Assembly: GCF_000717595.1 (NCBI RefSeq)
Contig: NZ_JNZO01000037.1
Span: 10,555 to 74,554 of the forward strand
DNA length: 64,000 nt
Reading direction: 5' to 3'
From: Streptomyces flavochromogenes
GTDB taxonomy: Bacteria > Actinomycetota > Actinomycetes > Streptomycetales > Streptomycetaceae
Shown in pieces: positions 1 through 8,900 of the stretch. Both the position numbers and the translations under genes were made by a program. The notes under the pieces were generated by a model. The model made no database searches and had not been told where the DNA came from. It saw only the letters and a program-made list of their open reading frames with translations. Position 1 is the first letter of the stretch, and every line of letters begins with the position of its first letter.

Positions 1-571
1 GTTTGACATTGACTAATGAAGGCTGAGTGCAGGCGTGGCTGGGCCTTCGAGAGGGGATGTGGTGCGCCATCGACGGGCTTGCGTCGCAGACGGACACGCG
101 CACGCTGTTCGCCGTGGTGCCGAGACCGCGAGCCTGACCTCAGCGATACGTAGCTGCGGCGCAGCGAGTCGCGGCGCCCCCGGGCAAGCCGGTGGCAGCT
201 GCCTCAGCCGGAGATCCGACCTGTCAGCTGCTGGTGAGCCGGGCTCTGCCCTTACTGCAGCGACACACCCCTGCGGACGATTGATCCCGCGGACGATCCT
301 CACCATGAAACACGCGCAGCTGCCGCCGTAAGCGCGCGCATGCGAGCGGTGCGCATCCTCCGCCGGAGGCTGCCGATGCTGTCTCCAGCGCAGGCCCTCG
401 AGTACGTGAGTGCGTTGCTGCACGCCAGCGCCCCAACCCACCTTGTGGCTGTGGCTGTTGAACAACTCATCGAACCTATGAACCAGTGCTCGTCGGCAAG
501 TAGTTGCTACTATGGAAAGTAGATGCCGGAGCGAAAAGAACCTGCTTCGGCGGTGATGGGAGGGGCGTGCC
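1..571. other. Non-coding or decayed left edge
   Basis: No open frame here has recognisable family features or convincing codon bias. The last 80 bases hold the probable promoter and operator of the next gene. I cannot exclude remnants of older genes. Confidence 0.4.
499..522. promoter_or_regulatory. Possible operator upstream of the membrane protein/regulator pair
   Basis: AGTAG-TTG-CTACT is a 5-bp inverted repeat (499-511), and a further AAGTAG follows at 517-522, about 50 bases before the start codon at 572. The downstream operon encodes a winged-helix protein, so autoregulation at this site is a reasonable inference. The base pattern is direct; the function is not. Confidence 0.35.
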
Positions 572-988
572 ATGTGGGAACAGGCTGATGCAGCCGCCGC
601 ATTGAAGGGGACGGCGCGGATCGAGGCGACCGTGCGGGTGCGAAGCCGCTGGTATGTGGGCTACCTGTGGCTGTTCGCCGTCTGGCAGCTGGTCCTCGTT
701 CCTGCTGTGCTGCTGTGGCGCGGACCGACGGGTGCGCTGGTCAGCGCACTTGCAAATGCCCTCGTGGTGGTGGGGTTGTCTCTGTTCGCCATACGTCAGC
801 CGGTGACTCCGCGTGGTTACGGCGGCCTGCACCTCAAAGTGATTGGTGCTTGGACGGCGGCCTACGTTCCGGCCCTCGTGCTCGGCTTCACGGTCTTCGC
901 GAGCAGTGTCGCCTTCGCCGCCGTGGCTGCTTTCGTATGCGCACTGCCGGCTTCCGCGGCGGCCTGGCGGGAAGCGCGCACCGCATGA
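572..988 (+). CDS. Small integral membrane protein paired with a regulator
   Basis: A 138-residue protein. After an N-terminal segment rich in R and E it shows about four hydrophobic segments: roughly residues 30-50 (YLWLFAVWQLVLVPAV), 52-70, 88-108 and 110-130. The start ATG is chosen because GGGAGGGG lies 7-12 bases upstream. No catalytic motif is visible. Its stop codon overlaps the start of the next gene in ATGA, so the two are translationally coupled; such membrane protein plus winged-helix pairs are common in Streptomyces. It may sense or export something and be controlled by its partner, but its function is unknown. Confidence 0.7.
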   Translation: MWEQADAAAALKGTARIEATVRVRSRWYVGYLWLFAVWQLVLVPAVLLWRGPTGALVSALANALVVVGLSLFAIRQPVTPRGYGGLHLKVIGAWTAAYVPALVLGFTVFASSVAFAAVAAFVCALPASAAAWREARTA

Positions 989-1320
989 TGTCGGAAGCCT
1001 CGGTCGGCGCGGGGCAGGGCTCTCATCCGCGACACGACCTCGCTCCTCTTCTGGCGTCGGCTGTGCGTCTGTCGATTGTCGCGGCTCTCGCTGCTGTGGA
1101 GAAGGCCGAGTTCGCCTACGTGCGGGATCTCGTGGAGATCACCGATTCCGCCTTGTCGAAACAGGTCTCGCGCCTGGAGCAAGCGGGCTGGGTGACAGTC
1201 GAGAAGGGGCAGGTCGGACGTCGGCCGCGGACCTGGCTGCGTCTGACCGAGGACGGAGCAGATGCCTACCGGCGCCACCTTGCCGCGCTGGCGGCAATCG
1301 CGGGCCCACTCCGACGATAG
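985..1320 (+). CDS. Winged-helix transcriptional regulator
   Basis: A 111-residue protein consisting almost entirely of one winged helix-turn-helix domain. Residues 20-60 contain SIVAALAAVEKAEFAYVRDL followed by a recognition helix DSALSKQVSRLEQAGWV, and then a wing with GRRPRTWLRLTEDG. This matches the MarR/ArsR-like family of single-domain regulators. The start is the first ATG of ATGATG, four bases overlapping the upstream stop. It probably represses its own operon through the inverted repeat at 499-511. The last codons lie directly against the lexA-like remnant, so the native C-terminus may have been altered by the junction. Confidence 0.75.
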   Translation: MMSEASVGAGQGSHPRHDLAPLLASAVRLSIVAALAAVEKAEFAYVRDLVEITDSALSKQVSRLEQAGWVTVEKGQVGRRPRTWLRLTEDGADAYRRHLAALAAIAGPLRR

Positions 1321-1571
1321 TGTGGCGACAGCATGATGTGACGCTGTCATCCGCGACGGCGACGGCGACATCGTCACCGTCCGGTCAGGGCGCCATTGGT
1401 CTAGGAGACATCGTCGCGACCATGCTGGACGGCGAAGCCACGGTCAAGCGCCTGCGCCGCGAGAACGGCCAGGTCTGACCGCCGATGCCTCACAACACGG
1501 CGTACCGACGGCTCCCCTGCGAAGTTGCCACTGTTCTCGGCAAGGTAGTCGCCGTCCTGCGCGCGCTCTGA
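1321..1571 (+). pseudogene. LexA-type self-cleaving repressor, C-terminal remnant
   Basis: Three reading frames in succession carry the conserved LexA peptidase core: CGDSMM at 1321-1338 (catalytic Ser), DAVIRDGDGDIVTVR from 1340, and GDIVATMLDGEATVKRLRR from about 1404 (catalytic Lys in ATVK). After an in-frame TGA at 1476-1478, exactly where LexA proteins have Trp (TGG), the same frame resumes with MPHNTAYRRLP and VLGKVVAVLRAL and ends at TGA 1569-1571. The N-terminal DNA-binding half is absent. At least two frameshifts and a nonsense change make it non-functional. The order and spacing of motifs make the family assignment firm. Confidence 0.8.
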
Positions 1572-1693
1572 CTCAGAGGGCCCCGCGCCGTCGGCGGGCT
1601 GCCCGCCACGATACGGCGCAGGCGCCAGCTCCTTCACGGGTCGACAGGATCGGCACCCAGTACCAGCACGACGACGGTACCCACCTTGACCTG

Positions 1694-1990
1694 ATGCCCG
1701 GATCACGTGTGCCTGGACGGACCTGGACGGTCCGTGTCACCGGCCTCGCCGACCACACCATGTCCGTCACCTGCAGCACCGCCGGATGTCAGATGCCGCC
1801 CCGCTCGAAGGACACCGCGAGCATGCGCCGTTTCGCCGCAGAGCACGTTAGAGCCCATGGCCGGTCGGCCTCCCCTGCTCCCTCGGTCCTGGTAGCGGGC
1901 GGGTCCTCCTTGCCGGAGGCCGCTCCTGATCTCTCACCGGGGCGACGTCGTCCTCACGGTTACCACCGCCCTCGCCGGTCACGAAGCTGA
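1694..1990 (+). CDS. Hypothetical small protein, possible zinc-binding fragment
   Basis: A 98-residue open frame whose first 60 residues have plausible coding character: RTWTVRVTGLADHTMSVTC, then STAGCQ, then RRFAAEHVRAH. The Cys-x4-Cys and distant His-x3-His resemble a short zinc-ribbon or C2H2-like motif found in small proteins of streptomycete mobile regions. The last third (basic, Pro-rich) looks non-native. No clear ribosome site is seen. It may be a truncated gene rather than a functional one. Confidence 0.35.
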   Translation: MPGSRVPGRTWTVRVTGLADHTMSVTCSTAGCQMPPRSKDTASMRRFAAEHVRAHGRSASPAPSVLVAGGSSLPEAAPDLSPGRRRPHGYHRPRRSRS

Positions 1991-2291
1991 TCTGGGCGAC
2001 GCTCTCGCCAAGCCGGTGCGCAGTGGTCGCCCGGGACCAGCGAGAGGCTGCACGTCCTTCGTACTCCCGGTACTCCGCTGCCTGCACTCCGCCTGCAGCC
2101 CTTCCCGCCACGGAGCATCAGGACGGCACGGTCCTGGGAACTTATGGAGGTTCCGTTGCCGCCGATCTTCCTCCGCGGCCGACAGCCGGGCGACCCGGTT
2201 ACACCACAACGCAGGCCCTCGTTCTGACGGACTGTGGACGGACTCCGGGGGAAGTTCGGCACGGGCGCGCCGCTCGTGCAGAATGTGGCGC

Positions 2292-2696
2292 ATGCCCGAC
2301 CACCTCGAACTCGAACTCGCCGGCGCCGCGATCCGCGTGGAACTCGCCGGCGTCGGAGAGCCGGCCCCCGCACTCGCGACGGCCGCCCCCTCCGAAGACG
2401 CCGCCGACCTGCCGGAAGGCTTCGGCGCAGTCATTCCGGTCGCCCGCGGGCGACGGGCCGCCGTGCTCGCCCAGGACGTGCTCCAGTCCGCCCTGCGGCC
2501 GCTCGGCCCGCTGCTCGAAGAGGTCCACACAGCGGTCACCGCCACCGCGCACCCGCCTCAGGAGTTGACGGTCGAGTTCGGCATCCAGATCGGCCAGGAC
2601 CTCAAGCTCGGAATCGTCGGCGCCAACGGCCAGGCGACCATGACTGTCAGCGCCACCTGGCAGAACCAGGGCACCGGCGACACCTCCGCGGCGTAG
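2292..2696 (+). CDS. Trypco1-type (trypsin-co-occurring) protein of a conflict system
   Basis: A 134-residue protein starting MPDHLELELAGAAIRVELAG. It has an N-terminal beta-rich segment, a central helix around residues 60-85 (VLQSALRPLGPLLEEVHTAV) and a beta C-terminus ELTVEFGIQIGQDLKLGIV. This layout and the position directly before a trypsin-like protease match the CU044_2847/trypsin-co-occurring domain 1 family. The stop is three bases from the next start, so it is the first gene of the 2292-9297 operon. Family members are predicted to be partners or regulators of the protease; the biochemical role is unknown. Confidence 0.75.
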   Translation: MPDHLELELAGAAIRVELAGVGEPAPALATAAPSEDAADLPEGFGAVIPVARGRRAAVLAQDVLQSALRPLGPLLEEVHTAVTATAHPPQELTVEFGIQIGQDLKLGIVGANGQATMTVSATWQNQGTGDTSAA

Positions 2697-2699
2697 CCG

Positions 2700-4904
2700 A
2701 TGGGCTGGTTCAGTCGGCCGGCAGCGCCGGTCTCCCACGCCGCGCTGCTTCGCGAAGGCGACAGCAAGGCGGCCGGAGCCGCCGCGCTCCTCTCGCCGAA
2801 CCACCTGCTGACCTGCGCACACGTCGTCAACGACGCGGTGGGGCGGGACCTGCTCTGCGCCGAACGCCCCACCGGCGAGAAGTCTCTGAGAATCGCTTTC
2901 CACGGCTCCGGCAAGACCTCTCGGTACGGCTTGGCCCGGCTGTCGGTCTGGGTGGCGCCCGAGCCACGGTCGGGCGATGTCGTGTGGGACGGCGATCTGG
3001 CGGTGCTCGAGCTGGAGGAGACGGCTCCCGAGTGGGCCACCCCCGTGGTGTGGCGGGACATGACCGAGGGGTTGGAGCTCCGCGCCTGGCACGGCGGCGG
3101 TGTCGGCATCACCTACGCCGACACCGTGGCCGGCTTCCGGGACGGCCCCGGCTGCTACCTCGACGGCTCCCTGACCGGCGCCGCCATCGGACCCGGCTAC
3201 AGCGGCGGCCCCCTGCGGGTGAAGTCCGACCGCACCGTCGCCGGACTCGTCATCGCCCAGGTGATGCCCGGCCAGGACCCTTTGCGGGCACAGGAGACCG
3301 TCCGGCGCAGCTGGGCCTTGCCCTGGCAGACGGTGCGGGAGCGCCTGACCCGCGCGGGCGCCCACGACATCCTCGCCGGATGTGAGGTCGTCACGCCGGA
3401 TCACCTCGCCTGTACGGGGCCGGCCGAGGACTCCGTACGCCAGCTGGTCCCGCTGCTGCGGGCCCTGCTGGACGACACGGCGCGCCGTGCCGACCACTGC
3501 AGGCACCTCGCCGCCGGCCTCGGTCTGGAGGCGCCCTCGGGTGGCGAGCATTCGGCGCCCACGCTGGACGAGCTGGCCACGCTGTTGCTCACGGAGGAAC
3601 GAGCACTCGCCACTCTGACGGAGTCGCTGACTCCCGTGGTCGGCGGCCACGGCGGCGACCGCACAAGGCTGAACGGCCTGTTGGCGCTCGGCCGCGTCGA
3701 GCCCGCGGTCAGGCTGCTCTCCACCACCGAACACGAGCAGCTGCACACCGCCCTGCTCAAGGTCGCCGTGGACGAGCCGGAGCTGATTCCGCGCGCGGCG
3801 CAGGAGGCCCTGCGGCTCCTGGAACTCCCGGAAGCCCTGACGCGCTCTCCCCGCCTGGCTCAGACGGACGTCGACGCCGTCGTACGGGCGCTGGAGGAGT
3901 ACCCGGACGGTCGCGCCGCCACGGCAGGATCGCTGCCCGTCCCCGCGCTGCTCCGGCTTGCGGAGTTCGTGGCTGCCGCCGTCGCCGACCCGGACCGACG
4001 GTGGTGGCTGCGCGCCTGGTGCGAACGTGTCGCCGGACGCCTGGGCATCAGCGTCGCCGCGCTCGCGGAACGCCGCGCGGACGCCGAGGCATGGGCCGCC
4101 CGCGTCCCCGCGCCCGTCACGCAGGTCATCGTGCGGCTCCACCGGGCGGGAGACGTCGATCCGGACCGCTTCCTGTGCGAGATCTGGCTCGGCCACAAAG
4201 GCGGCGCGCGCACGGCGGTGGCCACCCCGGAAGGCCCTCTGGCGTCGGGGGAGATCGGGCGGCTGATACGTCAGACGGCGGACGGCAGCGAGGCGGAGAG
4301 CGGCCGTGCTCCGACGCGCGTCGACGTGGTGGTGAAAGCCGACGGACTGGACATCCCCGTCGACGAGTGGGACACGGGCAACGTACTGGGGGACCTCTTC
4401 CCCGAACTCGCCGAACCGGGCAAGCCGCTGGGCGGCCGCTACCAGGTCACGCTGCGCTGCCCCGACTTGACCAGCCGTGTTCCTACGGCGGCGAGCGAAA
4501 TGCGCAGACGCTGGGCGGTCGGGGGCGAGGGGACACTTGTCGTCGACGAGTCGTGCCACGACATCACGAGCCTGCACGAACTCCTGGACGAGCCCCACCG
4601 CGACACCGCGCGGGTCGTCCTCCACGGGCCGCCGGAGCGACGACCGCAGCTCCTCACGGTGTGCCTGGCCATGGGAGTGCCCGTCGTGCTGTGGGACCGA
4701 GACGCCGAGTCGCATAAGGACGCGCCCCGGATGGACCCCCTCGACCCCAGCGGCCCCCTCGACAAGCTCCCTCGACGACTTCAGGAGTTCCGAATGTCGC
4801 AGTACGCCGCTTCGGCCTCGGACGGGGTGGCGCGACCTGCCCTCATCTGGGAGGAAGGCGAACTGGCGCTGCCAGGACCGCTGCGGCTGGCCGACCCGTC
4901 ATGA
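2700..4904 (+). CDS. Trypsin-like protease fused to an effector-associated/VMAP-C-like region
   Basis: A 734-residue protein. Residues 20-220 form a trypsin-like serine protease with an apparently intact triad: His41 in LLTCAHVV, Asp99 in WDGDLAVLEL and Ser168 in GPGYSGGPL. There is no signal peptide, so it is cytoplasmic. Residues 230-480 are helical and resemble the effector-associated modules of NTPase-linked conflict systems. The C-terminal 280 residues (VDEWDTGNVLGDLFPELAEP near 560) resemble the C-terminal domain of VMAP proteins. It overlaps the next gene by ATGA. In such systems the protease is the likely effector, kept silent until the MoxR/vWA components sense a trigger. The role is inferred; the protease call is firm. 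Confidence 0.85.
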   Translation: MGWFSRPAAPVSHAALLREGDSKAAGAAALLSPNHLLTCAHVVNDAVGRDLLCAERPTGEKSLRIAFHGSGKTSRYGLARLSVWVAPEPRSGDVVWDGDLAVLELEETAPEWATPVVWRDMTEGLELRAWHGGGVGITYADTVAGFRDGPGCYLDGSLTGAAIGPGYSGGPLRVKSDRTVAGLVIAQVMPGQDPLRAQETVRRSWALPWQTVRERLTRAGAHDILAGCEVVTPDHLACTGPAEDSVRQLVPLLRALLDDTARRADHCRHLAAGLGLEAPSGGEHSAPTLDELATLLLTEERALATLTESLTPVVGGHGGDRTRLNGLLALGRVEPAVRLLSTTEHEQLHTALLKVAVDEPELIPRAAQEALRLLELPEALTRSPRLAQTDVDAVVRALEEYPDGRAATAGSLPVPALLRLAEFVAAAVADPDRRWWLRAWCERVAGRLGISVAALAERRADAEAWAARVPAPVTQVIVRLHRAGDVDPDRFLCEIWLGHKGGARTAVATPEGPLASGEIGRLIRQTADGSEAESGRAPTRVDVVVKADGLDIPVDEWDTGNVLGDLFPELAEPGKPLGGRYQVTLRCPDLTSRVPTAASEMRRRWAVGGEGTLVVDESCHDITSLHELLDEPHRDTARVVLHGPPERRPQLLTVCLAMGVPVVLWDRDAESHKDAPRMDPLDPSGPLDKLPRRLQEFRMSQYAASASDGVARPALIWEEGELALPGPLRLADPS

Positions 4905-5986
4905 CGCACCCACCGAACCCCCGCACCATGGAGAAGGACGGACACCCGATGACGGCCCACGAACCCCACGGGCAGCAGGACACGGCCGACGAGCGGCGGG
5001 ACGCCGACTGGCGGCTGTTCAAGGGCGACGGCCGCGCCAGGACCATCGCCTTCCCCGAGGCCCCGCCCTGGCGGCGGTTCGGCGGCGACGCGGACGGGGA
5101 GACGGACACCTCTCACCGCAACCGGCCCTATCTGATCGGCCCCCAGGAAGCGGACGTCGTCAACGCCGCACTGCTGCTCCGCCGACCGCTCCTCGTCACC
5201 GGACACCCCGGGACAGGCAAGTCGTCCCTGGCGTACGCCGTGGCCCACGAGCTGTCCCTCGGTCCCGTCCTGCACTGGCCGGTCAACAGCCGCACCACAC
5301 TCCAGGACGCGCTGTACCGCTACGACGCCATCGGCAGACTCCGCGAGACCAATATGAGTCGTGAACCCCACGGTGGTGACGGCCCCACGCCGCTGGACCC
5401 GGGCATCGGCTCGTACGTGCGGCTCGGCCCGCTCGGCACCGCCCTGGTGGCATCGGAGTCGCCTCGTGTGCTCCTCGTCGACGAACTCGACAAGGGCGAC
5501 GTCGACCTGCCGAACGATCTGCTGAACGTCTTCGAGGAAGGCGAGTTCGAGATCCCCGAGCTCGCGCGGCTCCCCGAGGAACAGTCCTCGGTACGCGTGA
5601 TGACTGCCGACTCCGGCAAATGGACCGACATCGTCCGTGGCCGCGTCCGCTGCTCCGAGTTCCCCGTCGTCATCATCACCAGCAACGGCGAACGGGACTT
5701 CCCGCCGGCCTTCCTGCGCCGCTGCGTCCGCCTCGACCTCCCGGAACCGGACGAGGACCGACTGCGCGCCATCGTCTCCGCCCACCTCGATCCGAAGGAC
5801 GGCACCGAATCCCACGGCACGCCCGAGATCGACGACCTGATGCGTGCCTTCCTCGCCCGCAGGGCGCGCGGTGAGCTCGCGACAGACCAGCTCCTCAACG
5901 CCGTGTTCCTCCGGCGTGGCGGCGTCGAACTCGACGCGGACGGGCTGCTGGACGCCGTCCTGCACCGGCTCGCACGCACTCTGTGA
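4901..5986 (+). CDS. MoxR-type AAA+ ATPase of a conflict system
   Basis: A 361-residue AAA+ protein. Walker A is GHPGTGKSS at residues 101-109, Walker B is VLLVDELDKG near 190, and sensor 1 lies in VVIITSNGERDFP with an arginine-finger region FLRRCVRLDLPEP. The insert NVFEEGEFEIPEL is typical of MoxR ATPases, which act as chaperone-like remodelers together with vWA proteins. The N-terminal 70 residues are variable. It starts inside the stop of the protease gene and ends inside the start of the vWA fusion gene (GTGA), so stoichiometric coupled translation is expected. A short Met at 4949 is an alternative start. Confidence 0.9.
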   Translation: MTHPPNPRTMEKDGHPMTAHEPHGQQDTADERRDADWRLFKGDGRARTIAFPEAPPWRRFGGDADGETDTSHRNRPYLIGPQEADVVNAALLLRRPLLVTGHPGTGKSSLAYAVAHELSLGPVLHWPVNSRTTLQDALYRYDAIGRLRETNMSREPHGGDGPTPLDPGIGSYVRLGPLGTALVASESPRVLLVDELDKGDVDLPNDLLNVFEEGEFEIPELARLPEEQSSVRVMTADSGKWTDIVRGRVRCSEFPVVIITSNGERDFPPAFLRRCVRLDLPEPDEDRLRAIVSAHLDPKDGTESHGTPEIDDLMRAFLARRARGELATDQLLNAVFLRRGGVELDADGLLDAVLHRLARTL

Positions 5987-8900
5987 CCGGGCCCATGCTG
6001 CACCGGGTGCGCGACGCCCTGTCCGGCGACGGCGACCTCCTCGACGCCGAGGAGCTCCGCGACGCGCTGTGGCTCGCGGCCCGGTTGCCCCCGGCGGCGG
6101 CCACGGCGCTGGCCCGGCTGGCCCGGCCCACGGCACCCGCCGCCGAGGCGTCGACCCCGGCCGGGTCCGCCGCCGCGCCGCCCTTCCAGGGCGGGGACGA
6201 GCACCGGGACCCGCCCCCGAACGACCGCCGGAACGGGGCGGACCTCGGCGCCACGGCGGTGGGCAACGGCGCGCGTACCCCACAGGAGGAGGGGCTGCAC
6301 GCAGCCCCCGTGCAGCCGAGTCAGGCCGCCTCCTCCGACCGGTCCGCGATGGCCGTACGCGCCCCGGGAATGAAGACGCTCGACGGTACGGAGCTCCTGA
6401 TCGGGCGCGCCCTGCGCCCCCTGCGACAGCTCCGTCCCGACGCGTTGCGCACCGAACTCGACGTCGACGCGACAGTCTCCGCCATGGCCGAGACCGGCCT
6501 CCCCGACGCCGTGCTCCGCCCCGTGCGGACCCGCTGGCTCGACCTGGCGGTCCTCGTCGACGACGGCGTCTCGATGCTCCTGTGGCAGCGGCTCGCGAGC
6601 GAGGTCCGGGCCCTGATGGAGCGGTGCGGCGCCTTCCGGGACGTACGCCTCCACGGCCTCGACAGCCGCTCGCCCGGCGGTCCCCGGCTGACCGGCCGCC
6701 CCTACGGCGGGCGCGGCCGGGCGCGTCCGATGTCCACGGTCCTCGACCCCTCCGGCAACACCCTGCTCCTCGTCGTGAGCGACGGCGTCGGACGGGCCTG
6801 GCGGGACGGGACGATGCACCGGGAGCTCGACCGCGCCGCGTCGACGGGACCCGTGGCCGTCCTCCACGCGCTCCCGCCACGGCTCTGGGCGGGCTCGGGC
6901 ATCGACGCGCGGCCCTGGCGCGTGACGACCCGCCGCCGGGGAGCGGCCAACCGCTCCTGGCACGTCGAAGACCCCGTCCTGCCGCCGGAACTGGCCCCCT
7001 ACGACGGCGTCCCAGTCCCGGTGCTCTCCGCGGAGGGGAGCGACATCGGCACCTGGGCCCAGCTCATCGGCTCCCACGGAGAGACCGTGGTGCTCCCGCT
7101 CCTGACCGGTCCGGACACGACTGACCCCGCCGTCGGCGCACGGGCGTTCACCCGGCCCGCCGGGTCCGCCGCGGCCGAGGACGCCGTGCTGCGGTTCAAG
7201 ACCTCGGCGTCCTCGGAGGCGTACCGCCTCGCGGCACACCTGGCGGCCGTGGCGCCGCTCCCCGTCCCGGCGATGCGGCTCGTCCAGCACGCTCTGCAGC
7301 CGTCCGTCGACACGGCCCACCTGGCGGAGGTCTTCCTCGGCGGCCTCATGCACGGCGTCGACGGCTCCGCCGACCTCCCGCACCAGAAGACCTTCGACTT
7401 CACCGAGGACATCCGCACGGTTCTGCTCGGCACGGTCCCGCCCTCCGCACTGATCAGGACGGCACGGGAGGTCACGGCCCGTCTCGGCGGACTCCCGAAC
7501 GCGTCGACGGGATTCCCGGCCTGGCTTCCCCACTCCGAGGGTCCCGAGCGCGTCGGGTCGGGCAGCCGCAGGCCCTTCGGCTGGGTCGACGAGACCCTTC
7601 GGCGCAGACTCGGCATCGCACCGCCGGCCCCGCCGGAACCCGAATCCGTACCCGAACCGCTCAGCCCGCATGCCGAGCTGCGGGAGCTCCCGGACGGCTT
7701 CGTTCTCGATGAGGAGCTGACAGGATGGCGCCGGCTGTCCGTCGCCGACACCCGCTTCGAAGGTGTGAACGGCCTGCCGTACGAGGTGCTCGCCGAGTAC
7801 GAGGGGGGCTGGTCGGACATCGGGCTGCTCCTGGCCCACGACGGCGAGGGCCGGGTGCTCGTCATCCGCACACCAGAAGTGCGCCAACCCCGGCACGCCG
7901 TCGACCTCGTGACGACCGAAGTGACGGCGCTACAGCGGCTGAACGGTTTCTTCGCGCCGCGGCTCCTGGCCTGGGACGCCCACCGCCTCAGGCCCTGGAT
8001 CGCCGTCGCATGCGCGCTGGACGATGCCTCGGAACCGGCACCCAACCTGCATGAACTCCTAGAACAGGAGGGCCCCCTGCACCGAGCGCGCCTGCTGGAG
8101 GTAGCTCGCCAGCTCGCGGCGAGCCTGGCCAACGCCCACGAGAACGGCCTGGTCCACGGCTCGCTCACTCCCCGTCGCGTGCTGGTGGCCGGGCGCCAGA
8201 TGCAGATCACCGGGTGGATGACCGCTTCCGTGGACGGCAGGACGAGCCCGCACTGGGACGCGTACGGGCCCCGCCCTCGGCACCGTGCCCCGGAGCTGAT
8301 CACGCCCGGCGTCGAACCGACCCGCGAGTCCGACGTGTACGCGCTCGGTGTCATCCTCATGGACGCGGCGACGGGGGAGGGACAGGGGGACTATCTCTCC
8401 GAAACGTTGGCGCTGCCCGCCGGCTTGCTCTCCATCGAATGGGTGGCGATTCTGGAGGCGTGCACGCGGACGGAACCGGCGCACCGGCCGTCTGCGGCCA
8501 GACTGCAGCGTGCCCTCGACTTCCTCGAGTTCCAGAGGTCCGGGGGCAGCCCGCCGATGCGGGTCTCCCTCGGGTTTGATCCCGGTCTGGATCCGGTGGG
8601 GCTGGACCTGGAGAGCGAACATCGCGGCGGCCAGGGCCCCCACCTCGTGCTCTGCGGGCGTCCGGCCGAAATCCGAAGGAGCGTCCTGCGCCGCGTGCTG
8701 GATCAGCTGACGCGGCAGAACCCGACAGGTCTCGAACTGATTTGCGCTGACTACGAAGGACGCAGCGGACTCACCCGCTTCGAGGACGTCGTGCGGGGTG
8801 CCTCGTTCCTCCGCCTGCGCGGCGACGACCCGGCGCATGCCCTCTCGTTCTGCGAGAAGCTTCGACAGGAAGTTGCGAAACGCTGGAACATGCTCGGGAG

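Noticed and set aside
2199..4715. 838-residue minus-strand frame over the protease gene
   Set aside because: No motif; the plus strand has the trypsin triad and coupled neighbours.
5320..7896. 858-residue minus-strand frame across MoxR and vWA genes
   Set aside because: It spans two motif-rich genes on the other strand and has shadow-like composition.
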